In this document: piece by piece, positions 22,157-33,937 of the stretch
How the letters are laid out: each line of letters begins with the position of its first letter
How positions within the stretch are numbered: the first letter of the stretch is position 1
From: Piliocolobus tephrosceles
Lineage: Eukaryota; Chordata; Mammalia; Primates; Cercopithecidae
Length of the DNA: 64,000 nucleotides
Assembly (NCBI RefSeq): GCF_002776525.5
Contig: NC_045436.1
Coordinates: 53,911,254 to 53,975,253 of the forward strand
Direction of reading: 5' to 3'
The notes under the pieces: generated by a model
Told to the model about the DNA's origin: nothing
Seen by the model: the letters and a program-made list of their open reading frames with translations, nothing else
Databases searched by the model: none
Program-made: the position numbers and the translations under genes

Positions 22157-22204
22157 TGTGTGTCAACTTCCTCATCTCCAAAGTAAGGATGTTGATTACA
22201 GTGC
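22157..22204 (+). repeat. MIR, left part split by an LTR
   Basis: 'caacttcctcatctccaaag' followed by 'taaggatgttgattacagtg' fits the MIR sense region CCTCATCTGTAAAATGGGGA. It stops at the LTR border and continues at 23218. Confidence 0.55.
22199..22204. repeat. Left 6-bp target duplication of the solo LTR
   Basis: CAGTGC directly precedes the LTR and pairs with CAGTAC at 23218-23223 (one mismatch). Six bases is the usual class II (HERV-K) duplication size. Confidence 0.85.
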
Positions 22205-23217
22205 TGAAGGGGGCCTGCCCCTCCACAACTGTGCGTATTTCTCGTCAAGTGGGACAAGAGACTGAGAAAATGAGAAAATAAATAAGACATAGAGGCAAAG
22301 TATAGAGAAAGAAAGGTGGGTCCACGGGACCGGCACACTCAGCATGTGAGGACCTGCACTGGCGCTGGTCTCCGAGTTCCCTCAGTATTTATTGATTACT
22401 GTTTTCACTATCTCGGCACTGGGAATGCGGCAGGAGAACAGGGTGAACAGGGTGATGGTGGGCAGAAGGGCAGCAGAAAAACATGGGAGTAAGAGAATTT
22501 GCGTCATAAATAAGTTCTAGGGAAGGTACTGTGCTGGGTTGTGCACGTAGGCTAGATCTATGTTTCTCTTTACCCAAACATCTCAGTGTAGCAAAGAGTA
22601 ACAGAGCAGCATTGCTGCCAGCATGTCTCACCTCCAGCCACAGGGAAGTTTTCTCCAATCTCAGAATAGAACAAATAGTGGACTTTACAGGAGACATTCC
22701 ATTCCCAGGGACATGTGGGAATCAGAAGCCTTCCTTTTATCTCAACTGCAAAGAGACTATCCTCTTTTACTAATCCTCCTCAGCACAGACCCTTTAAGGG
22801 TGTCAGGCTGGGGGACAGTTAGGTCTTTCCCTTCCCACGAGGACATATCTCAGGTTGTCTCAGTAGGGGGAAACCTCAGACTATACAGAGGCTTTCTTGG
22901 ACAGAGGTCCCTGCGGCTTTCCACAGTGCATAGTGTCCCTGGTTAATAGAGAATGGAGAATGGTGATGACTTTTACCAGCACACTGCCTACAAACATATT
23001 GTTAACAAGGCACATCCTGCACAGCCCCAAATCCCTTAAACCTCGATTCAATACAGCACATGTTTCTGTGAGCACAGGGTTGGGGCTAAAGTTTCAGATT
23101 AATAGCATCGCAAAGCAGAAACATTTTTTCTTTGTACAGGATCAAAATGGAGTTTCTTATGTCTTCCTTTTCTACATAGACGCAGTGACAATCTGATCCC
23201 TCTTTCTTTTCTCCACA
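22205..23217 (-). mobile_element. Solo LTR of a HERV-K (HML)-type retrovirus
   Basis: A 1013-base LTR in minus orientation. Read on the minus strand it starts TGTGGAGAAAAG and ends with a CA terminus, with 5'-TG/CA-3' ends on both sides. Recognisable HML LTR words include a near-start block for 'agactccattttga'-type sequence, AATAAATACTGAGGGAACTC (plus strand about 22380-22399, holding the polyadenylation signal) and TTTCTTTCTCTATACTTTG before the 3' end. No internal retroviral sequence is present, so the provirus was reduced to one LTR by LTR-LTR recombination. The exact HML group is unassigned (LTR5/LTR13/MER9-like by eye). Open frames across it on both strands (for example 22389-22697 and 22897-23196) are not viral genes. 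Confidence 0.88.
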
Positions 23218-23325
23218 CAGTACCTATTCCAAGTTCTGATGTTAGGATAAATTGAGTTTATATGCGTGCAGTACTTCGAACAGTGTACATAGCAAGCTCT
23301 CAACTTATGTTAACTTTTATTAGTG
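23218..23325 (+). repeat. MIR, right part split by an LTR
   Basis: After the LTR, 'cagtgtacatagcaagctct' and 'caacttatgttaacttttat' match the MIR 3' end, completing the part at 22157-22204. The MIR therefore predates the LTR. Confidence 0.6.
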
Positions 23326-23875
23326 AAAAAGAGACAAAAGGCACTAATAAAATTTATTGTACTTTAGTGTGACTGAGAGATGATAAAGTTTCCAAATGTT
23401 AAAAACTTTTCAATTTTAAAATGGACTCATAATTTTATTTTACCAAAAAAAATGCTCCAATATTTTTGATATTTTCCATGTTAGAAACTTTGTCAATATT
23501 TTGCTACCTAGCAGATATTTTCAAATAAAAATAATTACAAAGTTAATTCCTTCAAAGAAATGTTGATATTTTAACAAAATAAGTAAAAAAACTTTTTAAA
23601 ATACATTAACCCTAGGAAAATAATATTTTGAAAATGGATATTCACTGGTCATTGTTATTTGACTTACGTTACAGAAAAAGAACTCACACATAAAAATGCT
23701 TCTCTTTTCCCACAAAAAAAAATATATGAACCAACGTCACTTTACCTATCTGAAAATCGATTAGACCTTCTTCCAAGTTAATGAGGGTTGATTATTTTTA
23801 TATTCTAACTTTATTTAAATAATACATTCCAGTGGGCTGATAAAAATAATTAGCATCCATATATTTTGTTCATAA
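23326..23875. other. Unassigned AT-rich sequence
   Basis: No recognisable gene or repeat. Confidence 0.5.
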
Positions 23876-23879
23876 AGTC

Positions 23880-25280
23880 CTCACTTAAAATGCTTGTATA
23901 ATTGCATGCCATTTACCCTAGCTTAGCTATATTGCCAATACATTTTTCATTAGTAGATTCAGATATGACAATATGTGGTGCATCCGTGTCTGGTGAACCA
24001 AATATAAGTTTTTCACCACCTCCAAACTGTTTACCCACATCAAAGCAAACAGTCGTATTTCCCCTGCCAGGAGTTGTGCCAAGAGACCATGACCCGTGTG
24101 ATATTTGTGGTCATAATCCTCTACGTTAATTCACACTATAGTAATCAGCACTGATTCTGAGGGACTTGAAAATCCATCAGTTATGTAATCATTAACATTT
24201 TCTTAATTCATCAAGGCTGGAATAAATTGAGTGATGCTGTTTTTATCCTCCTATAGGATGAGGAGTTTCACGGTAGCTAGACTACCTAATTTCTTACAGT
24301 AATTCATTAAGATATTGAGAACTACTTACTTCATATTTGTCAAGCTATTTTTAACTAATTATTTAAGTACTTCTTTCTACCATTTTAATTGCCCTGAGGT
24401 TTTGTTAGGTTTTTTTTCTGTTTTTCCCTTTTTATTGTTTCCTTTTTTTTTTTCTCAGTAATTCTAATCTTTTTACAATCATGCAATTTCATTAAGTTTT
24501 CTTGGTGAAGAGATTCATGACAAACTTTCTCACATTATCTTACCACCTCTCAAAAAATAAAGTCACAAAATAAGCCTAAGGAATTGAAACACCATTTATC
24601 ACATCAATCATTACTTAGATCAAAGGCACATAGTTTGTAGAAACTTGAGTATCATTATGTAAACAAACCACAGTTGCTGCATTTTCAACATTTCAGCAGA
24701 CTTAATATTTATTTAATGTCTAAAGGCAGAGTAGAACAATTGTCTTGTATCCATATTGGGAATTGATCCATCTGTTCACATTTCTGCAAAACATGCTGTT
24801 ATATGAAGATCTTCAGTAAGACCAAACATGGGCTTCCATTTGGCAGTATCTAAAGCAGGATAATAGCTTCTTGTTTATTTGTAAATAAAATCAGCTTTAA
24901 TTGTGGCTAGGCATGTTGTCAATACCAGTTTATAAATGGAGTTATCTTTTAACTGAATATCTTTTTGCTTTCTATTTAAGGAGTCTCTTAATTTCCTCTT
25001 CTTGAGACAGGTATTATCTTTCTATGATTAGTGATAAGATGGGGACATCATTTCAGCCAAAACAGGCATCTGTCCAACTCCCATATGATGTTATACCCCT
25101 GCATGTACAGATGGGTCACTGACTGTGATTGAAACCTGGCAACCTTTGGCTACTTCTTCTTTTTTCTCATTACCAAAGTGGGTGAAAGCTGCCAAAGTAT
25201 CACATTGTTGACTGACTTGCCCTCGTTCAAATTTTTTTGGTAATCCTTTGGTAATTTCCATGCATCTACCAACTGTGTGT
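23880..25280 (-). pseudogene. Possible minus-strand coding relic, unidentified
   Basis: Two islands read like protein on the minus strand. From 25275 down to about 25090 one frame has 58 codons without a stop and balanced composition, including KKFERGQVSQQCDTLAAFTH and KKEEVAKGCQVSITVSDPSV. From about 24110 down to 23920 another runs GNTTVCFDVGKQFGGGEKLI then FGSPDTDAPHIVISESTNEK and ends at a stop. Between them lies AT-rich sequence with many stops. The islands are less AT-rich than their surroundings, as expected for degraded coding sequence. I do not recognise the protein and cannot show that both islands belong to one transcript. The alternatives are chance open frames or an unknown repeat. 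The 75-codon plus-strand frame at 23902-24129 overlaps the second island. Confidence 0.22.
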
Positions 25281-25378
25281 CTTCTTTTCTTTTGTTTTCT
25301 TTTGTTTTGTTTTCTTTTCTTTTCTTCTTCCTTTCCTTTCCCTTTCTCTTTTTCATTTTCTTTTTTTTTTTTTCTTTT
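25279..25378. repeat. Pyrimidine-rich (TTTTC)n/(CTTT)n tract
   Basis: About 100 bases of nearly pure T and C, the decayed tail of the antisense Alu to the right. The opposite strand yields a Lys/Glu-rich open frame that is not a gene. Confidence 0.9.
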
Positions 25379-25656
25379 GAGACAGAGTCTTCTATCACCC
25401 AGGCTGGAGTGCAGTGAAGTGATCTCTGCTCACTGCAATCTCAACCCCTCAGGTTCAAGAGATTCTCATGCCTTGTCTCCTGAGTAGCTGGGATTATAGG
25501 CCCACTCCACCACACTTGGCTAATTTTTGTATTTTTTGGTAGAGATGGGATTTTGCCATGTGGACCACGTTGCATTCGAACTCTTGATTTCAAGTGATCA
25601 GTTCTCTTTGGCCTCCAAATTGCTGGGATCACAGGAATGAACCACCACATCCGGCC
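25379..25656 (-). mobile_element. Alu (antisense, diverged)
   Basis: Reverse-oriented Alu from 'gagacagagtcttctatcac' to 'gaatgaaccaccacatccgg'. It lacks several bases relative to consensus in the right arm ('acagagtct-tctatcaccc') and is considerably diverged, in keeping with AluJ/S age. Confidence 0.9.
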
Positions 25657-27794
25657 TCTGTGTCCCATTATTAAGCTTTTCCTGTCAGCAGTGGTCAAAG
25701 CTCTCAAGCAACCTTCCACCAGAGATGGTCAGGAACCCATCCTGACAAAAAATGGTTTCCCCTTCCTCATCCTGCTCTCTCCCAAATCAAACCTAAACTA
25801 TAATTTAAATTGTAGATTTAAGATTCATTTGTTTTTCTGCTTACATTTCCAATGGCATCAATTACACAGTTACAAAATTGAAGAATTCGTAAGACTCACA
25901 GATTATGCTTGAATGTCTTTCTATAAAAGTAAAAGATATAGCACAAGAAGAGGAAGAACGCACACAGGAAGGTCTGAATACTTTCAAGTGTAGATCTGCC
26001 CACATATTCCTGCTTTGAATATTCCCATTATTCCACAGGATAGTCTTTGTCTTTAGATTATGCACTACCATTGAAAGTGAGAGGTATCTTTATTTCAAGT
26101 GAGTCTGGGCAAAATTTTGCACAGGATTTATCATATCCCATTGGTTACATAACTGAAACTAGGCCTACCTGCCTTTCAGTTTCCAGCTTTAAACAGCAAA
26201 ATGCAAATTACAAATTAGTACCTCCCATCCTTATTTTGACCAAGGGTCATACTTAGACTTCCAGATAGTCATGGAGTTATCTCAGTTCAGCTATAAGATA
26301 ACCTTGTTTTACACATGGTCAAATACAAAATATGGGAATTATTCTTCCTTTCAAAATTCATACCCGCTATTTTGTAGTTTGTTACATATAGTATCATTTT
26401 GCATTGTTAAATTTGATATATTTACTTTGTGTTATCTATAATTCAGTGATTTTTTTCCTGTAGCTTGATTCTACACATTGAATGTAAATAAACGATATTT
26501 AAATTTGATTATTACTATATTGTAAAATGTGATCAAACGCAGCAATAAGTTAAATATTATTTCTCAAAGGAGACTTTAACAAGAATCAAGATCTTGCTAA
26601 TTTTTCTTTACTTAATCTGGTAATAATCACCTTAAGTAATGTCTTATCTCCTATATCGTCCTCATGCTTCCATTGCTTTTTCCATTTTGTTGACATAATT
26701 TAAATATTTTTTGCAATATAGATATCCAAATGCTTTAATGGCCAATATGTATCATAGCCTCTCTCACTTTTAAGCTTAGTATCTTTTTCTTTTCTTTTCA
26801 GATTTAAAACTACTATTTCATTAAATTTCAGAATGTAGTGTTGTAGATGAGAAGGCTGAAATCAGTCTTTTTTTGTGTAGATAAGCTGGATTGTCTCATA
26901 TTATTTTAATTTTTTCTTTTCCCCAAGAAGGGTTTGAGGATGCTTGGGAATATTACATGGTTTGAAATAGATGTGGATCCAATTTCAATCACATCTCTTG
27001 GATCCCTGGGGTGATTCAATTCCTTAGACATTCTCATCCAAGTTCAGTAATGAAAGACTCATTGCGATAATGTCTGTTGGGCCATCCCTGTCTTCATATT
27101 AATCTATTGACTGCAAGGTTATAATTTCGTAGCCCACTTAAATCAGCAGAATGAAGTGTATTTTAAAATAAAAAAAAATTAATTTACACTCATAAAAATT
27201 ATTCTAACTTTTATTACAGAGAATATGGTTGCCTGAAAAGCATAGGAATTCAAATTACTATAAAGATTTTTCACAGAAAATTATGTTATCTACAATTCAC
27301 ATTGTGAAATATAATTATAGTATCATCTGTAATATGTTAATATACTTAAATTATCTCTAAGTTTGTAGTTATAAAAACTTATAACAAGGTCATAAATTCT
27401 ATCCAATAATATAAATTAGGGAATAAGACAAAAAATAATTATAAAATGTTGATGAGTGCAGGAGTGGTTTTCTAAGTGATACAAAAGTTCCTGTAGAAAA
27501 ACACAAGTATGATCCATTAAAATCTGATCAATGATTTGTTTTCAGTAATGTGTTGCTAACATCTATTTTCTCTGACCACATATTCATGTTTTATTCCCAC
27601 AATAAAGCAATAATAGTGGGAGAGTACATACTATCTGTAAGTCCTATATTAGTGTCATATTATTTCCCCTTTAACTACTTTGTAATTTAGTGAAATAAAT
27701 TGTACTTCAGATTTGCCAAGGTCAGATAGTTTCGGGTTGGATGCTCAGCATTCCTACGAAAAGCTTAACACCTTGATATACATTAATATTACTA
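25657..27794. other. Unassigned AT-rich sequence
   Basis: Short open frames (69-91 codons) near 25637-26256 have no recognisable domain. No repeat family is evident. I cannot support any feature here. Confidence 0.5.
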
Positions 27795-27920
27795 CAACTT
27801 GGGTTTGACATCTTCAAAATGGGGAAAATGATACCCTTACTGCTGTGTTGCAATGACATAATGAAATGCCCTCTATAAAATGTTTGGCATTCAGTGGTTG
27901 CTCGATAAATGTCAGTACCC
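27795..27920 (+). repeat. MIR 3' part
   Basis: 'cttcaaaatggggaaaatga', then 'gcattcagtggttgctcgat', then 'aaatgtcagt' follow MIR sense order (CATCTGTAAAATGGGGATAA ... TAAGCGCTCAATAAATGT). Edges are approximate. Confidence 0.65.
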
Positions 27921-28639
27921 CAATTTCCCTTTCCTTGCTTCCTTTCTATATGTTCTGGGCTAATCAAAAAGAAAATTTGACTATCTTCTCTCTAATGACA
28001 TTTTTTTTTTGTTTATGAGTTTACTTATTTTCATTTTCTTTTCTCTAGTAAATGTATTTTGTTTTCTTTTGTGAAAGAGGCATATACGTCCCAAGGTTAT
28101 TAAGTTAAGTTGGAGATTTATGTGTCTAGTGGCTGAGACTGTGCGTGAGTGTAACTGTAGAAAGCTTCCCAAAGATGATGAGCACTGAGATGAAACAGGT
28201 ATGAAAAAGATGTTATTTGGCGATTAGAATAGTGAGATGCTATTAGGATGTGTATTAATAAAATGTTTGCATAGACTCAGTGTCTCACTTATTAATTATT
28301 CAAGGAATCCATGAAATAAAAATGCCAAACTGACAAGCCACAGCATTAGTACTCTAATGCAGAATAGCATGCTAAAGATTTAAATTATAGCACCTTTTAT
28401 TTGTCTCCATATAAACAACACTATTAAACTGAAAAAAAAAATAACTAGCTTCTCCTAAGTTTAGCTCTTTCAACTGAAAACAGTTTGACACTTCCTCATC
28501 CTTTTTATGTTACTTTCGTCTTTTTTCCCTGCAAAGTAGAAATTTTATTTAATATTGTTTATTTTAAATGTATAGTATATGGGGAAAAATTATGAAATTA
28601 TTTTTAAAAGATGTTAGATATAACAGGAGCAAACATTCA
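27921..28639. other. Unassigned AT-rich sequence
   Basis: Nothing recognisable beyond short A- or T-runs. Confidence 0.5.
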
Positions 28640-28800
28640 TGAATATATATGATGTACTGGTGATTTTATACATAATTTTTCCTAGAAGTAGGTGTTATTA
28701 ACCCAGTTTTAATATGAGGGAAGGGATGCTTCAATTTAAGTGACTTCCTCAAAGCCACACAGTTGATGAGTGGTGTAGGGGACACAAAGTAGGCCAGATG
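28640..28800 (-). repeat. MIR (antisense)
   Basis: 'gaagtaggtgttattaaccc', then 'gtgacttcctcaaagccaca' and 'cagttgatgagtggtgtagg', are the antisense MIR core (complement of CACTTACTAGCTGTGTGACC and ACCTACCTCATAG). Confidence 0.7.
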
Positions 28801-29463
28801 ATTGCCTGGTTTTAATTATTTCTAGTTCAATCTTCTGTTGATAGTGGGCTTGATAGGTCTGGAAGATATAGATCTCATCTGACTTTGAGATATAGCTAGA
28901 AGAAAACTATGTTAAATGGGAATGAAGATGAATATATATTTAGTATGCTCTAAATGATATAATATTATGGCTTGCTAATTTTGTAACTATATTATAAAAG
29001 TCTCTTTGGTCATGACTCTATGAATAAAAGAAATATATTGCTGAAATTTTAATTGTCTTTTCTATTTACTAATACATGTGATGATGGACTTTCCAATATT
29101 TAACTTTAAACTTAATATTTCAACTTGGATATCAAATATAGATTACAATGTAATATATTCAAAGAATAAATGTTAATTTATTTCTCCAAAAACCTACTTT
29201 TCTCTTAATTTTTCCCACCTCAGTACATTTCACTATTTATATAGAATGCAGGTCTCAAATATGATCCACTCTTGACTTTCTCACTAACTGAGCATGTTCC
29301 ATTAGCTCTAAATATCTAAAGACAATAACATCTCATCACTATCTCACTTTCAACATTGTAGTTACAGACGCTGTCACATTTTTTTTTTTTTTTTTTTTAC
29401 TTGGGGTTGCTTAAATGACTTCTACCTAGTTTTGTTTGTGTTTTTGTTTTTTCTACCACCTGC
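28801..29463. other. Unassigned AT-rich sequence
   Basis: No gene or repeat that I recognise. A T18 run lies at about 29382-29399. Confidence 0.5.
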
Positions 29464-29660
29464 AGTGGGTTGAGTAGTGTCTTCCCAAATTTCGTGTCCA
29501 TCTAGACCCTCAGCATGTGACCTTATTTGGAAACAGGTCTTTCTTTGCATATGCAATTGGTTAAGAATCTCAAAATTAAATCTTCCTGGATTTAGTTAGG
29601 GTAATACTGGAATCCAGCGAATGATGTTTTTATAAGAAGATAGGAGAACCCAGAGAAGTA
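29464..29660 (+). mobile_element. MaLR-type LTR fragment
   Basis: 'agtgggttgagtagtgtctt', then 'gcatgtgaccttatttggaa', 'acaggtctttctttgcatat' and 'tttttataagaagatagg' follow the order of an MLT-type LTR 5' half, similar to the fuller copy at 53098. The 3' half is absent. Confidence 0.6.
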
Positions 29661-29689
29661 AAAGGAGAAGAAAACATGAAGAAAGAGGC

Positions 29690-30015
29690 AATATGTGACA
29701 AATTTGCCACTACTTTAGGAACTCATTCCTATCTTTGCCTAAAATATTCTTTCCCTAAAATCTTTAGATGTCTCAGTATCTTTTTTCATTTAGTCACCAC
29801 TCAGATACCACAGAGTTCCTTCTTGATCATTCTATCTAAAACTGTCCATAAATATATCATATCTCTCTCTTTATTTTTAAAAAAGTTTTAAAAGCATCTG
29901 AAATTATTGTTTCTTTTTTCATTTGTTTATTTTTTCATACTTCAATATAATTTAAGCTTCTTCAAGAAGGAACTCTTCCTATTTTTTCTACCATTATCTG
30001 CACAGTGATCAAAAG
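29690..30015 (+). mobile_element. L2 3'-end fragment
   Basis: The order 'tttgcctaaaatattctttc', 'ttcttgatcattctatctaa', 'tttatttttaa', 'aatttaagcttcttcaagaa', 'ggaactcttcctattttttc' tracks the 3' part of the ancient LINE L2. Translation in this region (71 codons at 29676-29891) is accidental. Confidence 0.6.
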
Positions 30016-32201
30016 AGGGTAGTCAATACAATTGACTGAAGTAGTTAGCTTCAGTCACAATAAGTATAGAAAGGGGCATAGCCTTGATAAGTTGGACTGG
30101 GGCATGTGGGAACTCTGAAAGCGAATCCTTACTAACATTTGAAAAAATAAAAGAATCTGCCATTTAATTATATTCATTATTTATTTGTCTTCTAGTCTCA
30201 GATTTGTCATTGATATACTAACACCAGAAAAATGAACCCAAAGCAAAACCGAAAACAAAGCTCATTTAAGATAGTAGTGCAGCACATACAAATATCCTGG
30301 AAGAGTTTAAAATTCCATATGCCCATGGTGTTTTGGGTAGGTAATAACAATAATCAGTAGCAGTTGCCCAGAATACAAAGATTCACAGCAATATCAACTA
30401 AGTTCAGTGAATGTCAATGTAAGTAATTTTAAAAAAGATGCAATAGTACTTTGTTTTTATATTTTCTAAATCAATAGGAACAAGAAAGAAAGAAGGCATA
30501 AACTGGAGACTTTCTAAGGTGGTATTGACCTTTATGCCATTAGGCCACTTTGAAGGGTGCTCAAATTCTTTTTGGTTACCCATGACATATATCAGATGTT
30601 ACTTCTAGAAACTTTGTCAAAGGATCAAGGTAATTCCTTTCTGTTGGCAAAGTCTTATCAAATTAACTTGGCATTATATAAAATATGATGTGGATGCCCA
30701 TAATAAAATGAAACAGGTATCAGTCAAAGGTGTTTTCTATAGATTTTGACGAGCCTGTTTGATTTTCTGCTAAATACAATATTAAAAATTAGTCAAATAT
30801 TACCTAAAGTTTGTTTTTATTTATTTGTTTTAATTTGAAAAGTCTCAGTAGTGAATGAAAAACCCTTTCCCACATCCTGGGGTGGTGAAGAAAGAAAGAA
30901 TGGATTTTGCTTACTGTCACTCTATATGCATGGGATTTAACGATCAAAGTGAGAAAATATGCACTGTCCTTTATATGAAAGATGATCAAAAACTATATTT
31001 GAATTTTTTTCTCATTTAGTACACAAATAGTCAACTTTGTCATTTCCCCAGTTGAACGTTATGAATAACCAAGTATGTATATTTTCCCCTTCCAGAGAGA
31101 ATAAAAAAGAAAGTTGTTGAATTACTTTACACACTTCTACTTTGTTCTCTTGTGGTGATTTACATAAATCATCTCTTGTGACAATATGGTAAAAGTCTTG
31201 CAGTGGTAAGACTGAGAAAGACTGTGATAGCCTCTCTGTCATGCATCTTCCAGGAGAAGGAAAATCTTTAACAATGGCATTGTGGAAAAGCCTTGGATTC
31301 AGGGAGGATTGTCTATGAATAAACAAATACTTGCTGTCTACAAGTACAATTCCCAGCAACATCAAATAACTGAGATCATCATGTGGTTTCCAAGGAATTA
31401 AGCAAAGTGAAAGCCATTAACACTTAAACCCCTTGCTCTACACTGAATTTCCTACTCAGTCATATTGAGCCAGCATCCCACTATCTACCACAAATATCCT
31501 GCATCCTTCTCTGTCCCCCATAAGTGTGATTTAGCTCCTCACTATTCACAAATATATTTCAAAATAGTCTACATTTGTGATGCTTTCTTCTATTCTTTTC
31601 ATGATTTCCACCAATCAATGCAATTTTAGCCAAAGTCATTTTTTATAGAAAATTCTCTCGTCATCAAAGACATTTTGCAAAATTAAACTTTGTATGTTCT
31701 CATCCTTTTATACTTATTTGCATCATTTTATCTCTATCAAATGCCCTCTCACTCTTGAAACTGTTACCTTTTAAATTATCTTTTCCTTTTTGTGCTAATT
31801 GCTTTCAAATTTTTTCTCTGATGAAATTGTCTTACTAAATATGTTCCTTATCTTCTGTTTGTTTCTTAAATTTTGCTGACATTTTGTACTCATAAATTCT
31901 CTCTCCAGTGATCAGCTTTCTGGTAGTCATTTCTTATTTATACTAACTAGAAGACAAACGTTCATCTTTTATCCTTCGTTTTGTAAACACAATTTATGAG
32001 TAGGTCTGTGATCCATACCCACACAAAAATCAATTTCAAGCTTCCCATTGGAAGAATAATCTCATGTATGTTTTTATTATTATTTCAAAATGTTAAGGGC
32101 AAAACATAAAGACAATAATTTTTGTAAATATAGGTAGGTTAATAGACAGAAATTTATATTATTTTATATAAATGTATAAATATAATACCTACATAGTTCT
32201 T
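30016..32201. other. Unassigned AT-rich sequence
   Basis: A 117-codon open frame lies on the minus strand at 31012-31365. It starts MMLLGIVLVDSKYLF but has no recognisable domain, no upstream exon signal I can trust and no neighbour of the same kind, so I treat it as chance. The stretch 31440-31960 may be an old LINE but is too diverged to assign. Confidence 0.45.
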
Positions 32202-32227
32202 TATCTTGACTAATATTAGTCAAGATA
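32202..32227. repeat. 26-bp perfect palindrome
   Basis: The bases from 32202 to 32227 equal their own reverse complement, with arms of TATCTTGACTAAT and ATTAGTCAAGATA and no spacer. Copies of an arm follow directly: ATCTTGACTAAGATTAGT near 32227 and GTCTTGACTAATCT near 32250. Confidence 0.95.
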
Positions 32228-32262
32228 TCTTGACTAAGATTAGTCTTTGTCTTGACTAATCT

Positions 32263-33937
32263 CATATAGTAAGCATAACTAGTTGCCAAGGAGTACAGAA
32301 AGCTGAAGGTGTAAATAAAATCATTCAAATAAAGAACCACAGAATTTCCACTGAATAAGAAAAGAAAAAAAAAAATTGACGTAGGAAGGGTGATGGAGAG
32401 TTTTTAAAAATATGTGAAGGTCAGTAATATTTACCATCACATTGAATGTGGAATAATTGAAGGGATACGATTAGTGAAGGGAGAGGGGTGGGAATTAAAG
32501 ATGATGGTCTGAGAGTGAAGCATTGGCAGGGGACAGCCTACAGGAAACTGGGACTCAGCTCTCAGTGCCAACAGAGAGAGCAGAGGATGGGGCCCTTGAT
32601 CTAGAAACTTACCTGTCAACAGAGGTATGAGAAACATATTCTCATGTTCTCCAGATCTGGTAAAATCTTAGATTCGTTTCTAGTATACAACCTTATAGAA
32701 ATCTCCATCTCCATTCAGTATCAAAGAACAAGAAAATTCATATGGAACAAATAGCCTTAAAATAGCAAATTAAATAAATCTGAACTTTGTAAATGCTGAA
32801 ATTCCTCCTTGTTTGCATTTTATTCATATGTGTTTCCTAGACTTCTACTGTGTTCAGGGCTTTTGTGCAGAACTATTTTGAGGAACTCTTTGAAATTCCC
32901 TGGATATTCCTGTCTGGGAAAACAAAAACAAAAACAAAAAACATGTAAATTGGTTCAAGTTGTGTCAACATGATAGAAAATTGTGGAGGCAGGTACGCCT
33001 TTGCATTTGGACAGTCTTTCACTTAAAAGAAAAAAGTTTATATTCAAAGAGAATATATAGTACACAGGACTTTAAAAAAAAATTATATTCCAGAACTTTG
33101 CCTTTCCTGATTGAAAATGCATTGTAAATAAGGTAAAACATTATTCAAAGTGATTGTAAATTAATGGAGTGAAATTTCTAAAAATATAAAGAGTACAATT
33201 TTTAATTATCTGGTTCATGAGCATGCTTTCCATCTGCCTCCATTGTGTTGACCTGGAAATACTATAAAATTTGATTCACTGTTGTGTTGAATTAACAGTT
33301 AGAAATTCTGTCCTTTAAAAATACAAATTTACTAAAAAGGAAAAATTACTACCTCAAATGGGGAAGGGAAGAAAAGAAACACTTGCTAATTTTTTTTTGT
33401 ACTAATGTGTGTGACCTGATTTTATAACTTTTACTGAGTAGCTAAAAGTAGCTCTGCATCTGGGATAACTATTATGTACCTTAGCAATGCTATTCACCCA
33501 TTAAGAATCTTAGGGACCTTGAAACAGACTGCTTACTCCACAGTGGCTATATTTAACTACCTTCTGGAGAACACACTCTACAATTTTTGTAAGAATATCT
33601 GATGTGTGCCTATATGATAAGCTAGCAAGATAGGAGGCAGCTTTTTAAATCCCACAGTACTTCATTTAAGAATGATAAAAGATAATTCAAATAAAAAGAT
33701 CCTATTTTGAAATTTCATTCAACTAAAATATCATATAAAATATTTACCTTACAGAATAATATTTACTTTGTATTATGCAGACTTATTACAGCCTATATAA
33801 ATTAGTGATTTAAGTTGGAAAATGATTAAGTCTCATGTGTGTAGAACAAAATCTTGTGAAAATATTTTGAAATAATTAGTTATAAGCTCCTTCTATCTTT
33901 GCAGAATGTGAATAAATTGGTTATCCTTTAAATTTCT
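32263..33937. other. Unassigned AT-rich sequence
   Basis: No gene or repeat that I can support. A (CAAAAA)n-like run lies at about 32920-32941. The 66-codon minus-strand frame at 32437-32637 shows no motif. Confidence 0.5.

Noticed and set aside
22389..23196. Open frames of 64-107 codons in the HERV-K-type LTR
   Set aside because: LTRs of this class carry no gag, pro, pol or env, and the frames overlap on both strands without known motifs.
25150..25398. Lys/Glu-rich 82-codon minus-strand frame
   Set aside because: Most of its N-terminal half is the pyrimidine-rich Alu tail read backwards. Only the downstream part overlaps the possible coding relic, in a different frame.
31012..31365. 117-codon minus-strand frame
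   Set aside because: No recognisable domain, codon bias, or splice or promoter context. One such frame is expected by chance in 64 kb.
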